In this document: in pieces, positions 24,404-31,454 of the stretch
Layout of the letters: each line of letters starts with the position of its first letter
How positions within the stretch are numbered: the stretch's first letter is position 1
Assembly (NCBI GenBank): GCA_035063885.1
Contig: JAPSFM010000055.1
Coordinates: 1-32,514, forward strand
Direction: 5' to 3'
Source: CAADGY01 sp900696665
Lineage (GTDB): Bacteria > Acidobacteriota > Terriglobia > Bryobacterales > Bryobacteraceae
DNA: 32,514 nt
Notes under the pieces: generated by a model
The model's input: only the letters and a program-made list of their open reading frames with translations
What the model was told of the DNA's origin: nothing
Databases searched by the model: none
Position numbers and translations under genes: made by a program

Positions 24404-25083
24404 TCCGTCTCCAAAAGTCTTATTCCTTTGTGTTGATGCAGCCGCCGCCAGAGCGTGTCGTAACGCTCTTCCTCTAGCGGCTGTTTTAGTTGAAAGTTGA
24501 AATCCTTCCGGTTCCCGTAATGCGATCCCGCACGTTCAAACGTGGTGAGAGTCAATTGATAAGGTCCGGAACTGCTGATGTTTTCGATATCCGCTAGCGT
24601 CCAGGTTCGCGACTCTCCTTTTGCGTCCGTCCGGTAAAGCACGCGGCTCTCTCCCACCTCGAGAACGCCATGGGATCCGCCGAATCGCGTCAGATGCTTC
24701 ACCGGGATCTTCCAGAGCGGTGTGTCCACCACACCGGCGAGCGCCGCTACAAACCGCCGCCCGAGGTTCTCTTCCAATAGTGTTTGGGCGGCGACGAAAT
24801 CGCCTTCCAGCTTTACCTGCCAGTCCAGTCCCGCGCGCCATTTCCGGTCCTTGTAAGTGAGCACCACCAGCGCTCCGGGCTCGAGTTTCGCCTGCTGTAT
24901 CTCGTCGTACCTCCACTCCCAGCCGTGGTCCGGGCTCTTGAAGGACACCGCGTCGCCGGATACCCGCAGGGTTCCCGCGCAGTACTTCCACAAGTGATCG
25001 TGCTTGGCCGGAAACTCCAGCCCGAAAGCCGGAAGCGCAAGCAGCATCAAACCGATAGTTGTTTTTTGACTTCGAAATTCCAT
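24400..25083 (-). CDS. Unrecognised exported protein within the metal-efflux operon
   Basis: A 227-aa protein with signal MEFRSQKTTIGLMLLALPAFG. The mature part has a PH-like run (HDHLWKYCAGTLRVSGDAVSF, GWEWRYDEIQQAKLEP) and a charged C-terminal helix (EEERYDTLWRRLHQHKG) similar to a SHOCT-like tail. I cannot name the family. There are only one Cys and few Met, so it does not look like a metal chaperone. The ATG at 25083 overlaps the end of the cusA-like gene by 37 bp. A second ATG at 25047 would form a TGATG junction with that stop but would lose the basic part of the signal peptide. The downstream gene overlaps it by 4 bp. Confidence 0.72.
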   Translation of the reverse strand: MEFRSQKTTIGLMLLALPAFGLEFPAKHDHLWKYCAGTLRVSGDAVSFKSPDHGWEWRYDEIQQAKLEPGALVVLTYKDRKWRAGLDWQVKLEGDFVAAQTLLEENLGRRFVAALAGVVDTPLWKIPVKHLTRFGGSHGVLEVGESRVLYRTDAKGESRTWTLADIENISSSGPYQLTLTTFERAGSHYGNRKDFNFQLKQPLEEERYDTLWRRLHQHKGIRLLETE

Positions 25084-28000
25084 TTCCACACCTGATAAAT
25101 GGCCGGATAAACGACCAGTTCGAGAATGAAGGAAGTAAACACGCCGCCGATCATCGGTGCTGCGATGCGCTTCATTACATCGGCGCCGGCGCCGGTCGAC
25201 CACATAATCGGGATCAGCCCGACAAACATCGTCGCCACAGTCATGAACTTCGGCCGGATGCGCTTGACGGCCCCATGCAGTATGGCCTCCCGCAGATCGT
25301 GCTTGCTTCGCATGCGGCCTTCGCGTTTCGCTTCGTCGAAGGCGAGGTCCAGGTACAGCAGCATGAACATGCCGGTTTCCGCATCCACCCCCATCAGGGC
25401 GATCAATCCCACCCATACGCCGATGCTCATGTTGTAATCCAGCAGATGGAGCAGCCATATTGCTCCCACCGCCGAAAACGGGACCGCCAGCAGTATGATC
25501 AGCGTCTTGGCGGTCGATCGTGTATTCATGTAGAGCAGCAGAAAAATAAGGAACAGCGTCAGCGGAACAACTATCGTAAGGCGTTCTTTGACGCGCTCCA
25601 TCGCTTCGTATTGTCCACTCCAGGAGAGGGAGTAGCCTGGAGGAAGTTGCACACCGGTGCGTACTGCTTCCTTGGCCTCCGCGATGTAATCTCCGACGCT
25701 GCGGCCGGCGACGTCCACGTAAACGTAGCCGTTCAACATTCCGTCTTCATTCCGCAGCATGCCGGGACCGCTAGTGAGTTTCACTTCCGCCAACTGCGAC
25801 AACGGAATATGCGCACGGCCTTCCATCACAGGAACCAGCACTTGCTTCAGCGCGCCGGTATCGCTCCGGAAGTCGCGCATGTAGCGGACATTTACGGGAT
25901 ACCGCTCGCGGCCTTCTATGGTTGTGGTGACGTTCTCGCCTCCAATGGCATTCATGACCACTATCTGTGCCTCTTCGATGGAAAGCCCGTATCGCGCCAG
26001 CGCCTGGCGGTTCCAGTTAAAATCCACGAAGTAGCCGCCGCCGGTCCGTTCCGCGAAGACACTCCGAGTGCCTTCCACTTTCTGGAGCACCGTCTCTAGC
26101 TCCGTCCCGATTCGTTCCACCACCCGCAGGTCGGGACCAAAAACCTTCACTCCGACCGGCGTGCGGATACCGGTTGTCAGCATGTCGATCCGGTTCTTGA
26201 TGGGCATGGTCCAGGCGTTCGAAACGCCGGGCAATTGAAGAGCGTGGTTCATCTGATCCACCAGTTCCTCGGAGGAGATATGTTCCGGAGTGATGTGGCG
26301 GAATACGGGAACCGCCCAATCCGGCGCCCATCCCGTGTACCAGGTCTCCTTCTTTCGCCATTCGCTGCGCGGCTTCAACGTTACGACCGTTTCCAGCATG
26401 GAGAGCGGCGCGGGATCGGTGGAACTCTCCGCGCGTCCCGCCTTGCCCAGCACCCGATCCACCTCGGGAAACTGCTTCAGCACCCGGTCGGTTGTTTCAA
26501 GCAAACGTCCGGCCCCGGTGATGGAGATTCCGGGCAGAGTCGATGGCATGTAAAGAATCGCACCTTCATCCAGCGGAGGCATGAACTCGGACCCAAGCCT
26601 CTGATACACCGGAATGGTCGCAACGACGAGAAGGATCGCCCCGGCAATCACCGCCCAGGTCCAGCGTAGTGACCACTCCGCCACGGGCGCATAGGCCCGC
26701 ATGAGGATCCGGCTGATGGGGTGCTGCTCTTCGGAATGGATCTTTCCTACCAGCACCGTGTTCGCCGTGCGCGCCAGCCAGCGCGGCCGGAAGTCGAAGT
26801 TTCGCGCGTGTGTGAACAGTAGCCGCATGGCGGGGTCCAGCGTTATCGCAAGCACCGCCGCCACGATCATGGCGAAGTTCTTCGTATAGGCGAGTGGTTT
26901 GAAAAGGCGTCCCTCCTGCGCCTCCAGCGCCAGGATGGGTAGAAACGAAACGGCAATCACCAGCAACGCGAAGAAACTTGGTCCACCGACTTCCTTTACC
27001 GCGTCCACGACAACGCGGTGATAGCTCCCTTGCCTCCCGCCGCGATCCCATTCCTCCAGTTTCTTGTGCGTCTGCTCCACCACCACGATAGCGGCATCCA
27101 CCATTGCACCCACTGCGATGGCGATTCCGCCGAGCGACATGATATTGGCGGTAATTCCCATCGCATACATTGGAATAAAGGAGATCAGAATGGCGGCGGG
27201 AATGGTAATGGTTGGAATAATGGCGCTCGGCATGTGCCATAGGAAAAGAAAGATGATGAGCGAGACGATGATCATCTCTTCGAGCAGGGTTGATCGCAAA
27301 TTGTCGATCGAGGCGAGAATCAGCTCGGAGCGATCGTAGATACCCTCTACTTTCACACCCGCCGGCAGCCCCGGTTCGATCTCCCGAAGCTTCTCCTTAA
27401 CGCGCTCGATTACCTTCAGAGCGTTCTCGTCCTGGCGCATCACGACGATGCCGGAAACCACTTCGCCAGTGCCGTCGAGTTCGGCGATTCCACGCCGCAT
27501 ATCCGGGCCTAGCACCACTTTGCCGACATCGCCAATGCGCACCGGCACTCCGCCTTCGGCGCGCAATACGATCTTCTCGATGTCGCCGGTGGATTGGGCA
27601 TAACCCCGTCCGCGCACCATGTACTCGGCGCCGCTGAACTCCACGAGGCGGCCCCCCACATCTTCGTTTCCGGTGCGAACGGCGTTCACTACTTGCGTGA
27701 TAGAAAGGTTATAAGCGCGTAGCCGGTTTGGATCTACAACCACCTGGTACTGCCGTACGAATCCCCCCAGCGGAGCGACTTCAGAAACGCCAGGCACGGC
27801 TTGCAGGTGGTAACGCAGATACCAATCCTGCAGCGATCGCAGTTCCGCCAGGCTGTGCCGTCCTGATGTGTCCACCAGCGCGTACTGATACACCCAGCCA
27901 AGCCCCGTCGCGTCCGGGCCCAACTCCGTCTTCACTCCTTGCGGCAGCCTCTGCAGAACACCGGAAAGATATTCAAGAGTCCGTGAGCGAGCCCAGTAAA

Positions 28001-28304
28001 TATCGGTTCCTTCTTCGAAAATGATGTAGACGTACGAGTAGCCGAAGTCGGAAAACCCGCGAACAGTTCGCACTCCGGGCGCTCCCAACAGGCTGGTGAC
28101 GATCGGATAGGTTACCTGGTCCTCGATAATGTCCGGGCTCCGGTCCCAACGCGAATAGACGATCACCTGCGTGTCGCTGAGGTCGGGCAAAGCATCGAGC
28201 GGGACATTCATCATCGACCACCACCCGCCCAGAATGCCCGCAGCTACGAGGATGAACACGATGAGCCGGTTTTCCGCCGAGAACTCGATGATCCGGTTAA
28301 TCAT
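25047..28304 (-). CDS. cusA: Heavy-metal efflux RND pump, copper/silver type
   Basis: A 1085-aa inner-membrane proton-driven pump of the HME-RND family. The start MINRIIEFSAENRLIVFILV and twelve-helix layout are normal. The TM4 motif GAMVDAAIVVVEQTHKKLEE (~residues 396-416) carries the proton-relay Asp and fits the monovalent-ion subgroup. The three methionines that bind Cu/Ag in E. coli CusA are conserved in their contexts LYMPST, PLSMLET and RIDMLTTG. It should expel Cu(I)/Ag(I) with the adaptor and outer-membrane subunits encoded just upstream. Its ATG overlaps the adaptor stop by 8 bp. The next gene starts before its stop, so the operon continues. Confidence 0.95.
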   Translation of the reverse strand: MINRIIEFSAENRLIVFILVAAGILGGWWSMMNVPLDALPDLSDTQVIVYSRWDRSPDIIEDQVTYPIVTSLLGAPGVRTVRGFSDFGYSYVYIIFEEGTDIYWARSRTLEYLSGVLQRLPQGVKTELGPDATGLGWVYQYALVDTSGRHSLAELRSLQDWYLRYHLQAVPGVSEVAPLGGFVRQYQVVVDPNRLRAYNLSITQVVNAVRTGNEDVGGRLVEFSGAEYMVRGRGYAQSTGDIEKIVLRAEGGVPVRIGDVGKVVLGPDMRRGIAELDGTGEVVSGIVVMRQDENALKVIERVKEKLREIEPGLPAGVKVEGIYDRSELILASIDNLRSTLLEEMIIVSLIIFLFLWHMPSAIIPTITIPAAILISFIPMYAMGITANIMSLGGIAIAVGAMVDAAIVVVEQTHKKLEEWDRGGRQGSYHRVVVDAVKEVGGPSFFALLVIAVSFLPILALEAQEGRLFKPLAYTKNFAMIVAAVLAITLDPAMRLLFTHARNFDFRPRWLARTANTVLVGKIHSEEQHPISRILMRAYAPVAEWSLRWTWAVIAGAILLVVATIPVYQRLGSEFMPPLDEGAILYMPSTLPGISITGAGRLLETTDRVLKQFPEVDRVLGKAGRAESSTDPAPLSMLETVVTLKPRSEWRKKETWYTGWAPDWAVPVFRHITPEHISSEELVDQMNHALQLPGVSNAWTMPIKNRIDMLTTGIRTPVGVKVFGPDLRVVERIGTELETVLQKVEGTRSVFAERTGGGYFVDFNWNRQALARYGLSIEEAQIVVMNAIGGENVTTTIEGRERYPVNVRYMRDFRSDTGALKQVLVPVMEGRAHIPLSQLAEVKLTSGPGMLRNEDGMLNGYVYVDVAGRSVGDYIAEAKEAVRTGVQLPPGYSLSWSGQYEAMERVKERLTIVVPLTLFLIFLLLYMNTRSTAKTLIILLAVPFSAVGAIWLLHLLDYNMSIGVWVGLIALMGVDAETGMFMLLYLDLAFDEAKREGRMRSKHDLREAILHGAVKRIRPKFMTVATMFVGLIPIMWSTGAGADVMKRIAAPMIGGVFTSFILELVVYPAIYQVWKWNFEVKKQLSV

Positions 28305-29685
28305 GCTTGTGGGCTCCCGCCGGCGCCGCCGCGGTAGCGCTCACCCCTTTGAGTTGCGCTTCGGAATCGAGAAGGAAGACACCCGAGGTTGCAATCCGCT
28401 CGCCGGCTGCGAGTCCGCTCAAAACTGCTGTTTTGCCATCGAAAGAATCTCCGGTCTCTACCTGCCTTGGTTCCAAATGTCCGTTGCCGTGATCGACAAA
28501 AACGGTTTTTCGGAGACCGGAATCGAGCACCGCGTCTGACGGAACCAGCAGCGCGCGGGTCGGGGCCAACCGGAACTCGACATCGACAAACATTTCAGGC
28601 CTCAGTTGCACGCCAACGTTCGCTGCTTCCAGGCGCACCTTCAGCGTCCTGGTGTCCGGATCCACTTCGGGAAGAATGTAGGTAACACGCGCCGAAAAGC
28701 TTTTGTCCGGCCGATAGGAGAGGCGCACCGTCGCGCCCTGTCCCATGCGGATCTTCGGGATGTCGGACTCAAACACATCGGCAATAATCCAGACGTGACT
28801 CAGATCGGTGATTTCGTAGAGCTCCGTGTCGGGCATGATCCGCTGATTCGGATAGGCATTGCGCGCCGTTACAAATCCGCTGGCAGGTGAGTACAGGGTG
28901 ATGTTTTTGACCGGCTTTCCCGTGCGTGCGATCTCGTCGATCTGCGCGTCGTTCAAGTCCCAAAGCTCGAGGCGCTTGCGCGCCGCTCCGAGCAACGATT
29001 CACTATGGGCGGCAATCCCCGATAGTTCGCTGTCCGCGAGAACCTTTCTCGCCTTTACGGCGAGCAGATACTCCTGTTGCGTTGCGAGCATCTCCGGACT
29101 GTAAAGGGTCAGCAGGGGTTCGCCCTTCTGCACCACGCGTCCGGTGAAATCGGCGTAGACTTTGTCAATCCACCCCTCCACTTTCGAGTTCACCTTCTGG
29201 ATACGGCGCTCGTCGGCAGCCACTTTGCCAACGGTTCGCAGGGTGCTCGCCGTGGTGCCCCATCCGACGACGCCAAATCTCACCCCGATCATCCGCTGTT
29301 TCTCCGGAGAAATTTGTAGCGCCGCCGGTGGAGGAGCTTCCGCGTAGACCGGCTCCAGGTCGTTGCCGGTTTCCGGATTCAGTCCGGGCTTGTCGGATTT
29401 GTAGGCTGGGTCCTGCGGGTCCTGGTAATAGAGCACCTTGCGGTTATCCGCAGGAGCTTCCGCTCCCCCGCCATCGGCATACACGGGCTCCAGCCGCATG
29501 CCGCAATCGGGTGCGATGCCGGGCTTGTCGGACTTATAGGCGGGGTGCATGGGATCGACATAGTAGAGGATCTTGCGCCCGCCCTTTTCTTCCGGCGCCG
29601 CCGGCCCGGCGCCCCACCACCTCCCCGCCAGGAACGCTGCGGCGAGAGCGAGAACAATAGCTACGGCCCAAAAGACTCTCTTCAT
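28297..29685 (-). CDS. cusB: RND periplasmic adaptor with two heavy-metal-binding domains (CusB-like)
   Basis: A 462-aa membrane-fusion protein linking the pump to the outer-membrane channel. One N-terminal helix (FWAVAIVLALAAAFLAG) anchors it. Residues 39-69 form a heavy-metal-binding domain with M46, H47, C61 and M63 (DPMHPAY...DCGM). Residues 84-114 repeat the same domain (DPQDPAY...ETGN) with those four positions changed to Q91, D92, T106 and N108, so this copy should not bind copper. The barrel-sandwich and beta-barrel domains follow (LLTLYSPEMLATQQEYL; VEGWIDKVYADFTG). The C-terminal AHKHD is His-rich. The gene starts 4 bp after the outer-membrane gene stop. Confidence 0.93.
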   Translation of the reverse strand: MKRVFWAVAIVLALAAAFLAGRWWGAGPAAPEEKGGRKILYYVDPMHPAYKSDKPGIAPDCGMRLEPVYADGGGAEAPADNRKVLYYQDPQDPAYKSDKPGLNPETGNDLEPVYAEAPPPAALQISPEKQRMIGVRFGVVGWGTTASTLRTVGKVAADERRIQKVNSKVEGWIDKVYADFTGRVVQKGEPLLTLYSPEMLATQQEYLLAVKARKVLADSELSGIAAHSESLLGAARKRLELWDLNDAQIDEIARTGKPVKNITLYSPASGFVTARNAYPNQRIMPDTELYEITDLSHVWIIADVFESDIPKIRMGQGATVRLSYRPDKSFSARVTYILPEVDPDTRTLKVRLEAANVGVQLRPEMFVDVEFRLAPTRALLVPSDAVLDSGLRKTVFVDHGNGHLEPRQVETGDSFDGKTAVLSGLAAGERIATSGVFLLDSEAQLKGVSATAAAPAGAHKHD

Positions 29686-29689
29686 GAAC

Positions 29690-30949
29690 TCAGTCCTCCA
29701 GCAACTTCATGCCGGTCATTTCCTGTAACCGGATCAGCGCGAGATGATAATTCAGGAACTCTTCCTGGTAGTTCATCTCCGTCTCCAGGATCGAATCGAG
29801 ATTCATCAGGAGCGTCAGAAAATCGACAGCGCCTGTCTCATACGATGGCAGCGAGGATTCAAGCGTCAGGTTCGCTTGCGGCAGGACAGTCTTCCGGTAG
29901 ACATCCATCAGGCGGCGCGAAGTCTGCGCCATCTGATAGTCGTCCCGGATGCGATATTCGAGATCGTTGGCGGTGCTTTGAAGCGTGTGCCGCGCTTCAC
30001 TCGCCATCGCGGACTGTTCGGCAACTTCTTTGCGCTGCTTGCGCCAGAAGTATAACGGCAGATCCACATCTACCCGGAATTCGTACATGTCGGGCATGCG
30101 GCCCATGTTGTAGTAGCCGCCCGATAACGTGTAGTCAGGATAGTAGCCCTTTCGTGCAAGGTTAACGGCGAGCTGTCTGCGCTCCACCATCTTTTGATCG
30201 CGCTGGATGGCGGGTGCGTTGGCGCGGGCGAATTCGTAGAGCCGGTCCAGCGTCACTTCCAGTGCGGCCACGCTGAGATCTTCGGGCGGCGGCAGCACGG
30301 TTCGCACCGGCCTGTTCAAAAGATTGTTGATTTCCGCTTCGCGGCTGCGCCGTTCCTGAACTAGCCGCAGCACGCGCGTCTCAATCAGAGAAAGTTGCGT
30401 CTGCGCGCGGAACACGTCCTGTTGCGCGGCTTTTCCTACGCTGTAGCGGGCCTCCGTCGTTTCGCGGAACCGGTCGAGCAGATCGCGGTTGCGCGTGAGC
30501 ACTTCCAGTACTTTGTAGGTGTAGTGCAGTTGATAGAATGCCCGCCGCAGCCGAGCCAGTACGTCCTGTTGCGCCAACTGATATTGTTCAAGTTCCACTG
30601 CCGCTTCCGTCGCAGCGATGTCAGCCCGCAATTTTCGTTTTCCCGGAAACGGAAATTGCTGTGAGAACATCACGCCAACGTTGGCGAGGGGCTCCTGTCC
30701 GAGACCCGCTATCGGGCGCGGACTTCCCGAGCTCGTATAACCACCTGAGAGCATCGGGTCCGGGAGACTGCCGGCGATATCCGGCCGCTGCTTCGCCGCT
30801 TCATAGCGCTTTTGTGCAGCCACGATTTGTGGATTGCGGCGCAGCGCCTCCTCGACGAGCGGAGCCAACCGCAAGCGCTCACCTTGTGGTTCTACGGCTA
30901 ACAGGCAAGTGAAATAAACAAGAATCGAACCTAAAAAACGATAGAACAC
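29690..30949 (-). CDS. TolC/CusC-like outer-membrane efflux protein
   Basis: A 419-aa OEP-family channel subunit; three copies would form the outer-membrane duct for the pump. It has an N-terminal signal (FLGSILVYFTCLLAV) and the two-repeat helical pattern, with LVEEALRRNPQIVAAQKRYEAA, AFYQLHYTYKVLEV and the second repeat YEFARANAPAIQRDQKMVERR. The strand segments SGGYTSSG and SGGYYNMG are the barrel parts. The start codon is GTG, supported by a near-perfect AAGGAGG 7 nt upstream (30957-30963). The gap to the upstream Cys-rich gene is 41 bp and to the adaptor gene 4 bp, placing it second in the operon. Confidence 0.93.
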   Translation of the reverse strand: MFYRFLGSILVYFTCLLAVEPQGERLRLAPLVEEALRRNPQIVAAQKRYEAAKQRPDIAGSLPDPMLSGGYTSSGSPRPIAGLGQEPLANVGVMFSQQFPFPGKRKLRADIAATEAAVELEQYQLAQQDVLARLRRAFYQLHYTYKVLEVLTRNRDLLDRFRETTEARYSVGKAAQQDVFRAQTQLSLIETRVLRLVQERRSREAEINNLLNRPVRTVLPPPEDLSVAALEVTLDRLYEFARANAPAIQRDQKMVERRQLAVNLARKGYYPDYTLSGGYYNMGRMPDMYEFRVDVDLPLYFWRKQRKEVAEQSAMASEARHTLQSTANDLEYRIRDDYQMAQTSRRLMDVYRKTVLPQANLTLESSLPSYETGAVDFLTLLMNLDSILETEMNYQEEFLNYHLALIRLQEMTGMKLLED

Positions 30950-30956
30950 ACTTTTT

Positions 30957-30963
30957 CCTCCTT
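30957..30963 (-). promoter_or_regulatory. Strong ribosome binding site for the GTG-started efflux channel gene
   Basis: The minus strand reads AAGGAGG, 7 nt before the GTG at 30949. No ATG lies at a sensible distance, so this site fixes the GTG start. Confidence 0.75.
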
Positions 30964-30990
30964 CGTTTCACGCCGAAAGGAAGAAAAGGA

Positions 30991-31365
30991 CTAAATAAGG
31001 AAAGTGGAATTGAGAACGAAGCGTTCCGGTGGGCTGTAGGCTGGGTTGATGTCAGGCCCCGTGGCAGACTCGTCCGGTTTTAGTTCGAACGGGATGCATA
31101 CCGGCAGGTCCGGAGTGCCGCCGGCCACACCCACCGGTTTCACATCGGTGCGGTCGTACGTTTGAAACGCGTCCAGATGAGTTGCGCAGTTGGCGGAATC
31201 CCGCTGCTCGCCGCCACCGCAATGCGCTGGCTTGCTCTTCTTTCCGCAACAATCATGCGCTTTGGATGTTTGTTGTGGAAGAGGCGGACAGTTTGCACAC
31301 TGGCCCCAGACCACAGCTCCCAACAGCAGAACCGTCAGAAACGAGATGGAGAGCCGGGATGCCAC
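30991..31365 (-). CDS. Small exported Cys-rich protein, first gene of the metal-efflux operon
   Basis: A 124-aa predicted periplasmic protein with signal MASRLSISFLTVLLLGAVVWG. Seven cysteines remain after cleavage (C23, C26, C39, C40, C49, C60, C90), together with H37, H48 and H63, mostly packed in CANC, HDCC and HC motifs within residues 23-63. The C-terminal half is Pro-rich with VCIPFELKPDESATG. I do not recognise a family. The Cys/His cluster and position directly upstream of the CusC/B/A-like genes suggest copper or silver binding, sensing or delivery to the pump; this is inference. The start is GTG with no strong ribosome site. Confidence 0.72.
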   Translation of the reverse strand: MASRLSISFLTVLLLGAVVWGQCANCPPLPQQTSKAHDCCGKKSKPAHCGGGEQRDSANCATHLDAFQTYDRTDVKPVGVAGGTPDLPVCIPFELKPDESATGPDINPAYSPPERFVLNSTFLI

Positions 31366-31454
31366 TTACGCTTAATCATAGCATGGTGCAGCCCATTCAG
31401 ACCGGCGCCTTTCCGTACGGTTGCGCGGCATAAAAGTGGCTGAAATCGCCGAGG

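Noticed and set aside
25059..26099. Plus-strand open frame opposite the RND pump gene
   Set aside because: His/Gln/Arg-rich shadow of the pump gene, whose own protein is unambiguous.
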